Shown here: positions 32,729-41,346 of the stretch, piece after piece
How the letters are laid out: each line of letters starts with the position of its first letter
Numbering within the stretch: the stretch's first letter is position 1
NCBI GenBank assembly: GCA_045649825.1
Contig: JAZRQO010000005.1
Span: 1 to 43,985 of the forward strand
Reading direction: 5' to 3'
DNA length: 43,985 nt
Origin: RGIG9115 sp045649825
Lineage (GTDB): Bacteria > Bacillota > Clostridia > UBA1381
Made by a program: the position numbers and the translations under genes
The notes under the pieces: model-generated
The model's database searches: none
What the model was told of the DNA's origin: nothing
The model's input: only the letters and a program-made list of their open reading frames with translations

Positions 32729-34020
32729 AAGCAATTATTCTGTCACTTATTCTGCTGACCCTCCTTACTTCTTGCTACGATAACCATGAACCTAACGACC
32801 TTGCCTATGCCACGGCAATCGGAATAGACAAGGGAACTGATAAAAACTACAATATCACTATCCAGTTTGCAAAGCCCCACAATATAAGCGGCGGGGAGCA
32901 GGGAGGCAGCGGAAAAGATATAATAGGAAATATAACTGTTGAGGCACCAAATATTTATTCCGCAATAGGCCTTGGAAACCACATTATAAGTAAAACACTT
33001 GATATGTCACATCTTCAGCTATTTCTTTTTTCACGGGAAACTGCACAGACGGGTATTCACAATTTTATAGAAACCATATCACGAAGCAAAGAAATCCGTC
33101 CTAATGTTTACACTGCAGTATGCGACGGTGAGGCAGGAGAATTTTTAAAAAAGGCAAGCCCTGTGGTTGACATAAATCCTGCGAAATACTATCAGCTTAT
33201 ATTCGGAAAAAGTGATTTCAGAGCAATTCCCCAAAGCTACAGCCAGGATTTATACTTTTATATGAACACACCTGAAAGAAATTCAGTTATCCCACTTGCA
33301 GGAATTCCTGAAACCCAGGAAGGACAATCAGGTGGAAGCGGTGGCGGTGGAAATGAGGAAAGCTCCAAACAGGACGAAAACTCCCAAACCACATCTCCCA
33401 ATCCACTTCACACACAACCCCCGGTCAATACTGGGATTTATGAGTTCGGTGTCCGAGATTATAAAGCAGGGGAAGTTGAAGTCTACAGCGACGTAAAAGG
33501 TGAAGTAACAGGCGGTGCAGTTTTTAAAGGGGACAAAATGATAGGAACTCTGGGTATTGCCGAAACTCAGATTTATAATTATCTTACAGGTAATGACAGT
33601 AAAAACTATATTTCATTCAAAACAGATAAATCACAAACGCCTATCACTGTCCTTGTAGGTCTTGATTCCCTGCCTTCATTTTCTTACAACAAAAAGAAGC
33701 ACAAAACTCATATAAAGCTTGCTCTTACTGCAGATTTTGTAGCACTTCCCGATGATTATGCTGCGGAAAACGACCTTGAATATTTTGAAGCTCTTGCTGC
33801 AGGTGCCGTAAAAAAACAGGCAGAAACCCTTATTTTAAGAACTCAAAGGGAATTTGATTCCGATATTTTAGGATTTGGTGAGCATGCAAAGCGTAAATTC
33901 TTAACTCTTGAAGAATTCAACCTCTTCCACTGGGAATCACAGTACAGGCATATGAGCTTTGAAGTTGAGATTGACCTGGATATAAGAAGAACAGGGCTAA
34001 CACTTAGAAACAATATGTAA
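32725..34020 (+). CDS. Spore germinant receptor subunit C lipoprotein (GerC/GerKC family)
   Basis: A 431-residue lipoprotein with signal MKAIILSLILLTLLTSC (Cys17 lipidated) followed by the family hallmark of an early Asn/Asp-rich segment and LAYATAIGIDKG. The C-terminal domain shows VKKQAETLILRTQREFDSDILGFGEHAKRKF, conserved in GerAC proteins. An unusual Gly/Ser/Gln/Pro-rich insert (about residues 198-238, bases 33310-33440) separates domains 1 and 2 and looks like a flexible linker. It is in frame, and flanking homology resumes on both sides. Confidence 0.94.
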   Translation: MKAIILSLILLTLLTSCYDNHEPNDLAYATAIGIDKGTDKNYNITIQFAKPHNISGGEQGGSGKDIIGNITVEAPNIYSAIGLGNHIISKTLDMSHLQLFLFSRETAQTGIHNFIETISRSKEIRPNVYTAVCDGEAGEFLKKASPVVDINPAKYYQLIFGKSDFRAIPQSYSQDLYFYMNTPERNSVIPLAGIPETQEGQSGGSGGGGNEESSKQDENSQTTSPNPLHTQPPVNTGIYEFGVRDYKAGEVEVYSDVKGEVTGGAVFKGDKMIGTLGIAETQIYNYLTGNDSKNYISFKTDKSQTPITVLVGLDSLPSFSYNKKKHKTHIKLALTADFVALPDDYAAENDLEYFEALAAGAVKKQAETLILRTQREFDSDILGFGEHAKRKFLTLEEFNLFHWESQYRHMSFEVEIDLDIRRTGLTLRNNM

Positions 34021-34034
34021 GGATGGTATATAAT

Positions 34035-34202
34035 ATGAAAGAACTTGTAACCATTATTATTCTTTTCTGCTTTATTAGGCTTGTTTCTTACGGAAGCTAT
34101 AATTATTCAAAACAGGATAATATAACGGGTGTAGTGGGCGTGGGCATTTTATGCTTAGGCATTATTTTTATGATGGCGACTATTATTTTCAATATACTGT
34201 GA
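34035..34202 (+). CDS. Small two-helix membrane protein at the D position of the ger operon
   Basis: A 55-residue protein (MKELVTIIILFCFIRLVSYG at the N-terminus). Two hydrophobic helices (about 4-19 and 32-54) are joined by a short polar loop (SYNYSKQDNI). AAGGATGG precedes the ATG, and the gene starts 14 bases after the C-subunit stop. Some Bacillota germination operons carry a small two-helix fourth gene (a 'D' subunit) that tunes receptor activity. Size, topology and position match, but sequence alone does not prove homology. Confidence 0.75.
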   Translation: MKELVTIIILFCFIRLVSYGSYNYSKQDNITGVVGVGILCLGIIFMMATIIFNIL

Positions 34203-34208
34203 ATTTTC

Positions 34209-34237
34209 TTGACTTTTATTCTCCGATATGTTATTAT
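34209..34237 (+). promoter_or_regulatory. Sigma-A-type promoter of ttcA-recO
   Basis: TTGACT (34209-34214), a 17-base spacer and TATTAT (34232-34237). The predicted start of transcription is near 34244, which excludes the upstream ATG at 34228 as the ttcA start. Confidence 0.75.
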
Positions 34238-34269
34238 TTATTCAGCAAATAATTAAGGAGAATACTGTT

Positions 34270-34986
34270 TTGAGAAGGATAACAAGCTTAATCAGAAAAG
34301 CGGTTGAAGACTACAATATGATTTCTGAAGGCGATAAGGTTGCAGTCGGAGTTTCCGGCGGAAAGGACAGCCTTATTTTGATGCGTTGTTTGTCTGACCT
34401 CTCAAAATACTATCCAAAAAAATTTACAGTATGCGGTATAAGCCTTGATATGGGCTTTGGTGCAGATTACGAGCCTGTAAAGCGTATGTGTGATGAGCTT
34501 GGTATTGAATACACGGTTAAAAAAACCGATATAAAAGAAATTATTTTCGATATACGTCAGGAGAAAAATCCCTGCTCACTTTGTGCAAAGATGCGGCGTC
34601 ATCTTCTTAACGAAGCCGCAATTGAAGCAGACTCCCGAAAAATTGCTCTGGGCCACCATAATGATGACGTGCTTGAAACATTTATGCTGAGTCTTATGTA
34701 TGAGGGCAGAATCAACTGCTTCTCACCCGTAACTCATTTAGACAGAATGGACGTGTATCAGATACGGCCAATGATTTACGTAAGAGAAAGGGATATTCGA
34801 GGAGCAGTTCGTAAATACGATATTCCCGTTGTTCATAACAGCTGTCCTGCCAACGGCGTAACAAAGCGGCAGTATATGAAAGAACTTATAACACGCCTGG
34901 AAAAGGAAAATTATCCCGGTCTTAGAAAAAGGCTTTTCACTGCAATTCAGGGAAGTGAAATACAGGGCTGGAAGCCGGAGGAATAA
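34270..34986 (+). CDS. ttcA: TtcA-like tRNA thiolation PP-loop ATPase
   Basis: A 238-residue protein of the TtcA/TtuA family, which adenylates a tRNA base and inserts sulfur (2-thiocytidine in E. coli). The PP-loop motif SGGKDS lies at 29-34, and a CSLCAKMRRHLL CxxC pair near 100, which normally holds an Fe-S cluster, is present. ALGHHNDDVLETF follows. I use the TTG at 34270 (AAGGAG 9 bases upstream), not the ATG at 34228, which falls inside the promoter. recO follows after 2 bases. The exact tRNA target in this organism is not certain. Confidence 0.88.
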   Translation: MRRITSLIRKAVEDYNMISEGDKVAVGVSGGKDSLILMRCLSDLSKYYPKKFTVCGISLDMGFGADYEPVKRMCDELGIEYTVKKTDIKEIIFDIRQEKNPCSLCAKMRRHLLNEAAIEADSRKIALGHHNDDVLETFMLSLMYEGRINCFSPVTHLDRMDVYQIRPMIYVRERDIRGAVRKYDIPVVHNSCPANGVTKRQYMKELITRLEKENYPGLRKRLFTAIQGSEIQGWKPEE

Positions 34987-34988
34987 AA

Positions 34989-35723
34989 ATGAGCGAAAAA
35001 ACCTCTGGCGTTATAATCAAACAGTCAGGCTTCGGTGAAGGGCATAGAATGCTCTGGATTTTTACCGAAAAATTTGGAATTATAAAAGCTGTTGTTCACG
35101 GAGCAGATAAAACAAAAAGTAAATCAGGCGGATCTACACAATTTTTATCATACTGCGATTTTGAATTTTTTGATAACGGGGAAATATGGAATATTAAAAA
35201 TGTTTCCTCAAAGGATTCTTTCTGGCCTATTCAGGAGGACCTTGTAAAGCTCTCCCTTTGCACCTATTTTGCAGACCTTTTATATAATACTCTGGAGCTT
35301 CATAATCCCGATACTAATATTTTAAGGCTTTTTCTTAACACCTTATATGCCTGTGCATACAAAAGTGTTTCCCTTAATTTAATGAAGCTGGTTTTTGAAA
35401 CAAAGCTTATGTTTATAGCGGGTATGCTCCCATCTCCTGCAGGATGTATGGGATGCGGCTGTGAAGGCGGAATTTATTATTTTGATAAGCTCACGGGTGG
35501 AGTTCTTTGCAAAGACTGTGGCGGAAAATCTACACATATAAAAATAGACGAAAATACCTATAAGGTCTACTATCTTATAGTTTACTGCGATATGAAAAAA
35601 ATGTTCTCTTATCAGTTGCCTGAAAATTCTGTTATAAAGCTTTCAAAAATAATTGAAAATTATGTTCTTTCGGTAACGGATAAAAATATAAAAAGCCTTG
35701 AATACTACAAAAATCTTTTATGA
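34989..35723 (+). CDS. recO: DNA repair protein RecO
   Basis: RecO anneals complementary strands and, with RecR/RecF, loads RecA on SSB-coated DNA. The 244-residue protein has an N-terminal OB fold (TSGVIIKQSGFGEGHRMLWIFTEKFGIIKAVVHGA), a helical middle (LVKLSLCTYFADLLYNTLE) and a four-Cys zinc finger (CMGCGC ... CKDCGGK). Size is normal. It is 2 bases behind ttcA and 14 bases before the deaminase gene, within one transcript. Confidence 0.95.
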   Translation: MSEKTSGVIIKQSGFGEGHRMLWIFTEKFGIIKAVVHGADKTKSKSGGSTQFLSYCDFEFFDNGEIWNIKNVSSKDSFWPIQEDLVKLSLCTYFADLLYNTLELHNPDTNILRLFLNTLYACAYKSVSLNLMKLVFETKLMFIAGMLPSPAGCMGCGCEGGIYYFDKLTGGVLCKDCGGKSTHIKIDENTYKVYYLIVYCDMKKMFSYQLPENSVIKLSKIIENYVLSVTDKNIKSLEYYKNLL

Positions 35724-35737
35724 AAGGAATGAACTAA

Positions 35738-36226
35738 ATGGAAAGACGTGACAAAATAAATTATTACCTGGATATTGCTCAGACGGTAGCAGAAAGAGGT
35801 ACCTGCCTCAGAAGAAACTACGGTGCAATCATTGTTAAGAACGACGAAATAATTTCGACGGGTTACACAGGCGCACCGAGAGGAAGAAAAAACTGCCTTG
35901 ACCTTAATTTCTGTATAAGACAGCAAATGAATATTCCAAGAGGCGAAAGGTACGAAATGTGCCGCAGTGTACACGCAGAAGCAAATGCCATTATTTCAGC
36001 TTCGAGAAGAGATATGATAGATGCCGAAATTTTCATAGTTGGTATTGATGCCGAAACAGGTAAAATAGTTGAAAACAGTTCAAGCTGTGCTATGTGTAAG
36101 CGTCAGATTATCAATTCAGGAATTAAAAAAGTTTACATACGTGACACTGATAAAGATTACAGAGTTGTCGATGTTCAGGAATGGATAGATAACGACGATT
36201 CACTATCAAAAGAATTTGGCTACTAA
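35738..36226 (+). CDS. dCMP/cytidine deaminase family protein (ComEB-like)
   Basis: A 162-residue zinc deaminase of the dCMP deaminase family, which makes dUMP for thymidylate synthesis. The zinc site is HAE (79-81) with SSCAMCKRQI (Cys117, Cys120). The N-terminal MERRDKINYYLDIAQTVAERGTCLRRNYGAIIV and TGYTGAPRG are typical. In B. subtilis its homologue comEB sits in the comE operon, although here comEC is 25 kb away. A terminator follows the stop within 10 bases. Confidence 0.93.
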   Translation: MERRDKINYYLDIAQTVAERGTCLRRNYGAIIVKNDEIISTGYTGAPRGRKNCLDLNFCIRQQMNIPRGERYEMCRSVHAEANAIISASRRDMIDAEIFIVGIDAETGKIVENSSSCAMCKRQIINSGIKKVYIRDTDKDYRVVDVQEWIDNDDSLSKEFGY

Positions 36227-36232
36227 AAACTA

Positions 36233-36270
36233 AGAGATTTGAGCAAATTTAACTCAAATCTCTTTATTTA
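36233..36270 (+). terminator. Terminator of the ttcA-recO-deaminase operon
   Basis: AGAGATTTGAG (36233-36243) pairs with CTCAAATCTCT (36253-36263), followed by TTATTTATA. Confidence 0.8.
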
Positions 36271-36432
36271 TACAAAATTATTTTTTACTTTATATTACAA
36301 AATAAAATATAATATGATTAATTTCCATATGACAACTGTAAAACAAATTCATCAACAAAAATAAAAAAAATTTTATTTTCAAATAAATACATAACATAAC
36401 ACACATAAAATTCAGCTCTCTATGAAATATCC

Positions 36433-36461
36433 TTGACTCAATTGTAAAATTATGGTAATAT
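36433..36461 (+). promoter_or_regulatory. Sigma-A-type promoter of spo0A
   Basis: TTGACT (36433-36438), a 17-base spacer and TAATAT (36456-36461). The leader to the ATG is about 37 bases. I found no 0A box (TGTCGAA) nearby. Confidence 0.7.
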
Positions 36462-36504
36462 ATACACGAATTGGAAATAATTGGTAATAGAAAGGATTTT
36501 TATT

Positions 36505-37272
36505 ATGGAGAAAAAATTGAATATTCTTGTTGCAGATGACAACAAACCTTTTACTGATAAGCTTGCAGAGTTTATAAGTAAAGAAAATTATACCGATAAA
36601 GTTTATAAGGCATATGACGGAGAAGAAGCCTGGACACTTATGCAAGCAATAAAACCTGATGTTGTGGTTATTGACCTTATTATGCCAAGGCTTGACGGCG
36701 TTGGATTTTTGAAAAGAGCTGCTAATATTAATACAGATTTTGATAAAACAACTGTTATCTGTCTTTCACCGGGGGCAGGTGACAAAACTATGGAAACAGT
36801 ACTTAATATGGGAGCAAAGCATTTTCTCTTGAAACCTCAGTCACCTCAATCAGTATCCGACGTTGTAAAAGCTCTCACAAATTCAAAAACCCATGAAAAA
36901 GAAGCAGCTGCCGTTCATAAAGAACAGGACCTTGAAAAAATAGTAACCGATATAATCCACGATCTTGGCGTTCCTGCTCATATAAAAGGCTATCACTACA
37001 TAAGAACTGCAATAATGATGGTAGTTGATAATATGGATATGCTCAATTATATTACAAAACGTCTTTACCCTGAAATAGCTAAAAAATATCAGACAACATC
37101 AAGCCGTGTTGAACGTGCGATACGTCATTCAATAGAAGTTGCATGGACAAGAGGCCATCAGGAAACAATGAATGAAATTTTCGGCTACACAATTCAGACA
37201 TATAAAGGTAAACCTACCAACTCAGAATTTATAGCTATGGTAGCTGACAGAATACGTCTGCAGATAAAATAA
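36505..37272 (+). CDS. spo0A: Sporulation master regulator Spo0A
   Basis: Spo0A is the response regulator whose phosphorylated form starts sporulation. The 255-residue protein has a receiver domain with the acidic pair Asp11-Asp12, the phospho-acceptor Asp57 (VVVIDLIMP), Ser88 and Lys110 (FLLKPQ). The C-terminal DNA-binding domain contains the near-invariant SSRVERAIRHSIEVAW segment and ends in the usual ADRIRLQIK. I use the ATG at 36505 (AGAAAGGA 7-8 bases upstream), not the one 24 bases earlier. spo0A usually follows spoIVB; here it stands alone between recO's operon and dnaA. Confidence 0.98.
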   Translation: MEKKLNILVADDNKPFTDKLAEFISKENYTDKVYKAYDGEEAWTLMQAIKPDVVVIDLIMPRLDGVGFLKRAANINTDFDKTTVICLSPGAGDKTMETVLNMGAKHFLLKPQSPQSVSDVVKALTNSKTHEKEAAAVHKEQDLEKIVTDIIHDLGVPAHIKGYHYIRTAIMMVVDNMDMLNYITKRLYPEIAKKYQTTSSRVERAIRHSIEVAWTRGHQETMNEIFGYTIQTYKGKPTNSEFIAMVADRIRLQIK

Positions 37273-37345
37273 ACAGTATTGTTGAATTTCACTAATGAAA
37301 TTCTTAAATGAAAAAATATAATTATTAATTTTCTACTATTTTTTA

Positions 37346-37374
37346 TTGACAAATTCCAAAATTTGTGATATTAT
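37346..37374 (+). promoter_or_regulatory. Sigma-A-type promoter of the zinc-ribbon gene
   Basis: A perfect TTGACA (37346-37351), a 17-base spacer and TATTAT (37369-37374). The leader is long (about 135 bases) and contains an 8-bp hairpin (37391-37413) but no recognised riboswitch. Confidence 0.75.
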
Positions 37375-37516
37375 AGAAAAGTACTGATACCGTTTTCTTC
37401 TAAAATAAGAGAACATTTGTGATTTTTCATTATACATCCGGATTAACCGAAAATAATTTTTAACCGCAAAGCAACAGGTATTAGACAAAAATCCATTTAA
37501 AAGAGAGGTTAAATTA

Positions 37517-37789
37517 ATGTACGAAGACAAAACTTTAGTATGTAAGGATTGCGGTGCTGAATTTATTTTTTCAGCAGGAGAACAGGAATTCTATGCAGAA
37601 AAAGGTCTTGAAAATGAGCCTTTAAGATGTAAAGAATGCAGAATTGCTCGTAAAAAAAGTATCAGACAGTCAAAAGAAATGTTCGAAATCGTATGTGCTA
37701 ATTGCGGAAAAGTAGATAAAGTTCCTTTTGAACCGAAAAATGACAAACCTGTATATTGTAGCGAATGCTTCGCAAATATGAATAAATAG
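37517..37789 (+). CDS. Zinc-ribbon domain protein
   Basis: A 90-residue protein made of two zinc ribbons: CKDCGAEFIFSAGEQEFY ... RCKECR (about 9-41) and CANCGKVDKVPFEP ... VYCSECF (about 59-84). This matches a small family widespread in Clostridia, often of unknown function, whose members may bind nucleic acid or act as zinc-dependent adaptors. AGAGAGG precedes the ATG. It is a single-gene transcript directly upstream of dnaA. Confidence 0.88.
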   Translation: MYEDKTLVCKDCGAEFIFSAGEQEFYAEKGLENEPLRCKECRIARKKSIRQSKEMFEIVCANCGKVDKVPFEPKNDKPVYCSECFANMNK

Positions 37790-37804
37790 TAATATATAGT
37801 ATTA

Positions 37805-37836
37805 AAGAATGAGCTTTGAAGCTCGTTCTTTTTTTA
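37805..37836 (+). terminator. Terminator of the zinc-ribbon gene
   Basis: A 11-bp stem (37805-37815 with 37820-37830, one G-U pair) with a TTGA loop, followed by a seven-T run. It separates the zinc-ribbon transcript from dnaA. Confidence 0.85.
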
Positions 37837-37971
37837 TAGCTTTTATATTTTATATATTTCGCCTATTTTTTTAAAAAAGCCTTGATTATTAAGCATAAAT
37901 CTGTTACTATTATAGTTGGACTATTATCAACATTTATACATATTTTTAAATGAACGAAAGGAGGAAAAAGG

Positions 37972-39312
37972 ATGGATATTGATCTTTTATGGGAAAGCAC
38001 TCTTAATAATATCAAACAAAATATAAACTCCCAGGTTGCGTATAATTTGTATCTTAAAGATTCAGTTGCTGTATGGTTTGACGGTAAAATATTCACCGTT
38101 GCCGTTCAGATGACAATAAATAAAAATATGATAGACAACAGATACAAATCACAAATGGAAAAAATACTTTCCAATATATTAAGAACTGCTGTTGAGATTG
38201 AAGTAGTAATAAGCGAAAAACCTTATGAACTTAGAAATCAATATAAAGATGAATTTGAAAAAAATCACGCTTACAGGGAAGAATCTCTAACTAATTCCTA
38301 CGATATTAATCCTAAATATACATTTGAGAATTTCATAATAGGCTCATCAAACGAATATGCCACGGCAGCCGCAATCAGAACTGCAGAAAATCCGGGTACT
38401 GTTTATAACCCTCTTTACCTCTACGGTGCATCAGGGCTTGGTAAAACACATCTTATGCATGCAATCGGCAACAGTATAGAAAAGAATTTCCCGGATAAAA
38501 ATGTTATTTATGTAACCAGCGAAAAATTTATGACCGACTTTATCGACAATCTGAGAAATAAAACACCTAAAAATTTCCGCGATAAATACAGAAATGCAGA
38601 TGTTCTCCTTCTGGACGACATACAGTTTCTTGAAAATAAAGAATCAACACAGGATGAATTATTCCATACCTTTAATGAGCTTTTTGCAAGAAATAAGCAA
38701 ATGGTTTTTGCAGGTGACCGACATCCCGATAAGCTTGTAACTCTTGAGGAGAGAATGAGGACAAGAGTTAAGAGTAATCTTGTTATAGATATAACAGCAC
38801 CCGACCTTGAAACAAGAATTGCAATTTTAAAAACAAAGGCAGAATCAAAGGGTGTGTTTATTGATGAACAGGCTCTTGAATACATAGCTCAAAGTGAAGA
38901 AAAAAATGTTCGTGAGCTTGAAGGTGTTCTTATGACGGTTATTTCACTTTCCCAGCTTAAGCAAAGAAATATTGACATTGATTTCGTTAAGGAAATTATT
39001 AAAAAAGTTCCCCACGAATCAAAAATAACTGTTGATAAAATAATCGAGCAGGTTTGTTCATATTATGATATAACAAAGGAAGAGATTATAGGAAAGAGTA
39101 AAACAAAGAACTTTACCCTTCCCAGGCAGGTTGCAATGTATATCTGCAATATTCTTACCGAGCTTAACTACGGCGCTATCGCACGTCACTTCGGTAACCG
39201 TGACCGCACCACCGTAATGCATAATGTTGAAAAAATAAAAGACCTTATAAAGAACGATTCAATTCTCAATGCTGATATTGAAACTATTATAAGAGAGTTG
39301 AAAAACGTGTAA
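37972..39312 (+). CDS. dnaA: Chromosomal replication initiator DnaA
   Basis: DnaA binds TTATCCACA boxes, unwinds the origin and loads the helicase. The 446-residue protein has the DnaB/SirA-binding domain I (about 1-80), a short linker, the AAA+ domain with Walker A GASGLGKT (152-159) and Walker B VLLLDDIQFL (211-220), and the domain IV box-binding signature RDRTTVMH (410-417). GGAGG precedes the ATG. The 135-base spacer upstream contains only one weak DnaA box (TTATCAACA, 37924-37932), whereas B. subtilis has a large box cluster there. A promoter was not clearly resolved. Confidence 0.99.
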   Translation: MDIDLLWESTLNNIKQNINSQVAYNLYLKDSVAVWFDGKIFTVAVQMTINKNMIDNRYKSQMEKILSNILRTAVEIEVVISEKPYELRNQYKDEFEKNHAYREESLTNSYDINPKYTFENFIIGSSNEYATAAAIRTAENPGTVYNPLYLYGASGLGKTHLMHAIGNSIEKNFPDKNVIYVTSEKFMTDFIDNLRNKTPKNFRDKYRNADVLLLDDIQFLENKESTQDELFHTFNELFARNKQMVFAGDRHPDKLVTLEERMRTRVKSNLVIDITAPDLETRIAILKTKAESKGVFIDEQALEYIAQSEEKNVRELEGVLMTVISLSQLKQRNIDIDFVKEIIKKVPHESKITVDKIIEQVCSYYDITKEEIIGKSKTKNFTLPRQVAMYICNILTELNYGAIARHFGNRDRTTVMHNVEKIKDLIKNDSILNADIETIIRELKNV

Positions 39313-39587
39313 ATAACCTGTGGATAACAGAGAGTTTTTTATGGATAAACAGTGAATAAAAAAAACTTTAAAAAGCTTTAAAAAAATATTCACACCAAAT
39401 CCAACAATTGTTAACCAAAGGTTGTTAAAAAAAAATCAAGTCATATTCAGTGTCTGATAACTTATCCACTGAATTCACATTACTATTATTACTACTAAAT
39501 ATATATCTTTCTTTCTATATATCTTCTTTTTTAGAAAGAAAGACAGATAAAAAGAATAAAAAAGCAGTAGTATGAAAGGAAATTAAA
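39313..39587. other. Replication origin (oriC) unwinding region between dnaA and dnaN
   Basis: DnaA boxes: a perfect one on the minus strand at 39319-39327, TTATCCATA (minus) at 39340-39348, and TTATCCACT (plus) at 39462-39470. Twelve bases after the last box comes CTATTATTACTACTA (39483-39497). Read on the opposite strand this is five DnaA-trio repeats, in the same box-trio-AT order as the B. subtilis origin. A strongly AT-rich tract (39498-39560) follows as the unwinding element, including complementary TCTTTCT and AGAAAGA runs. The dnaN ribosome site ends the region. Confidence 0.88.
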
Positions 39588-40724
39588 ATGGAAATATCAT
39601 GTACAAAATCTAAAATGATTGAAATTTTAAATATTGTTCAAAGAGCGATAGGAGCTAAAAATACACTTCCTATTATGGAATGTATTAAAATAGATGCTGA
39701 TGCAAGAGGTGGAGCAATATTTACAGGTAATGACGGTGATATATGTGTCGAATATAATGCAGATGACCTTAATATAAAAGAAGGAGGAAGCATAGCACTT
39801 GCTTCACGTATGTTTGGTGATATTGTAAGAAAGCTTCCCGACGGAAACATTTCAATTAATGTAAATGAAGAAAACAGCGTAACAAAAATAAAAGGTGGAA
39901 TAAGTGAATTTAATATTCAGGGACTTATAGCTGATGAATATCCTTCACCCCCTGTTATTGAAGAAAAATTTTCATTTATGCTTGAAGAATTAAAGCTTAA
40001 AAATATAATTAAAAAGGTTATAAGCTTTGTTGCAATAAATGAGGGTAAAAGACCTACGCTTACAGGTGCGCTTTTCGATATTAAGGGAAGTGAGCTTACC
40101 GTTGTTGCAAGTGACGGGCACAGACTAGGTGTTGTAAAAGAACAGCTTGATGTAAATCTTGGTGATGTTAAATTTATAATACCCGGTGCTACTCTCCGTG
40201 AACTTTTAAAAATACTTACCGATTCTGAAAATAAAGTTAAAATAATTGTTTCGGACCGTCATGTTCTTTTCAATTTTGAAAGCTATGATGTTTATACCCG
40301 TGTTATTGAAGGTGACTTTTTAAGATATGAGCCTATTATTGCTGCTAATAATACTATAACTGCTAAGGTTAATTCAAAGGAATTCAAAGAGGCATTGGAG
40401 CGTGCAATTCTTATAATTAATGATGATGAATCAACTCCTGATAAAAGAGTTCCTGTTAAGCTTAATGTGGGATTTGACAAAATTGAAATTTCTTGTATGA
40501 CACCAAAGGGTAAAGTTAATGACACTGTCAGAGCTGAACTCGACGGCGGTGAGCTTACTATAGGCTTTAACTGCAGATTTTTAATCGAAGCTATTTCTGC
40601 TTGTGATGAAGAGGATATTATGATAGAATTTTCAACCCCCACAAGCGGTTGCTTTATGAGATCACTGGATGAAAACAAGAGTAATTACGTATTTATGATT
40701 TTGCCTGTAAGGCTTTATAACTAA
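39588..40724 (+). CDS. dnaN: DNA polymerase III sliding clamp (beta)
   Basis: The ring-shaped clamp that tethers DNA polymerase III. The 378-residue protein has three repeated clamp domains and the family motifs NTLPIMECIKIDA, ASDGHRLGVVKE and the C-terminal FMILPVRL, which forms part of the protein-binding pocket. Size is normal. AAAGGA precedes the ATG. The MBL-fold gene starts 1 base after its stop; the usual followers (an S4-domain gene, recF, gyrB) are not here. Confidence 0.98.
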   Translation: MEISCTKSKMIEILNIVQRAIGAKNTLPIMECIKIDADARGGAIFTGNDGDICVEYNADDLNIKEGGSIALASRMFGDIVRKLPDGNISINVNEENSVTKIKGGISEFNIQGLIADEYPSPPVIEEKFSFMLEELKLKNIIKKVISFVAINEGKRPTLTGALFDIKGSELTVVASDGHRLGVVKEQLDVNLGDVKFIIPGATLRELLKILTDSENKVKIIVSDRHVLFNFESYDVYTRVIEGDFLRYEPIIAANNTITAKVNSKEFKEALERAILIINDDESTPDKRVPVKLNVGFDKIEISCMTPKGKVNDTVRAELDGGELTIGFNCRFLIEAISACDEEDIMIEFSTPTSGCFMRSLDENKSNYVFMILPVRLYN

Positions 40725-40725
40725 T

Positions 40726-41340
40726 ATGGAAATTAAAAAAATAAATGATTTGTATTCTGATGAAAATACTTATTTTTTAATAGAAAAAGGCGATGCAATT
40801 GTAATTGATCCCGGATGCCCTTATGAAAAAATAAAAGAATTTTTAAAAGATATAAAAATTAAATATATTTTTCTAACACACTGCCATTTCGACCATATAT
40901 CCTCAGTTAATCAAATAATTGATGAAACGGGAGCTTTGGTATGCTGCAGCCGTGAGTGTGAGGAGAATATTAAAAATGTGAATGTAAGCCTTACAACCAT
41001 GGGGCTTGGAAGACCTGAAACAATAGATAAAGCAGATATTATTTTAAAAGACGGAGATGAATTTGATTTTAACGGTAATAAAATTAAAATTATAGAAACT
41101 CCCGGTCATACTAATTGTTCTGTTTGTTATAAAGCAGGTAATGTATTGTTTACAGGCGATACTTTATTTTATCAGAGTGTTGGAAGGCACGATTTACCTA
41201 CAGGTAACGGCAGTGTACTTCACAATTCAATAAAAACAAAAATTTATAATCTTCCGAACGAAACCCTGATTTATCCGGGACACGGAAGAGAATCAACAGT
41301 GAGCTACGAAAAGAAATTCAACTTTTTTGTGAAAGGATGA
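40726..41340 (+). CDS. Metallo-beta-lactamase-fold hydrolase (glyoxalase II-like)
   Basis: A 204-residue MBL-fold enzyme with two-metal ligands HCHFDH (52-57), a His in TPGHTN, the bridging Asp in FTGDTLF, and YPGHG near the end. The family of short YcbL-type enzymes hydrolyses thioesters such as S-lactoylglutathione or related substrates. The true substrate is unknown. It starts directly after dnaN and ends 6 bases before the first DRTGG gene, so transcription from dnaN probably reaches the hydrogenase-like module. Confidence 0.88.
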   Translation: MEIKKINDLYSDENTYFLIEKGDAIVIDPGCPYEKIKEFLKDIKIKYIFLTHCHFDHISSVNQIIDETGALVCCSRECEENIKNVNVSLTTMGLGRPETIDKADIILKDGDEFDFNGNKIKIIETPGHTNCSVCYKAGNVLFTGDTLFYQSVGRHDLPTGNGSVLHNSIKTKIYNLPNETLIYPGHGRESTVSYEKKFNFFVKG

Positions 41341-41346
41341 AAAAAA

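Noticed and set aside
34228..34269. 14-residue extension of TtcA from the ATG at 34228
   Set aside because: This ATG overlaps the -35/-10 region and lies before the predicted transcription start; TTG at 34270 has AAGGAG upstream.
37375..37516. Possible riboswitch in the 5' leader of the zinc-ribbon gene
   Set aside because: Only one 8-bp AT-rich hairpin was found; no conserved aptamer core or terminator/antiterminator pair is visible.
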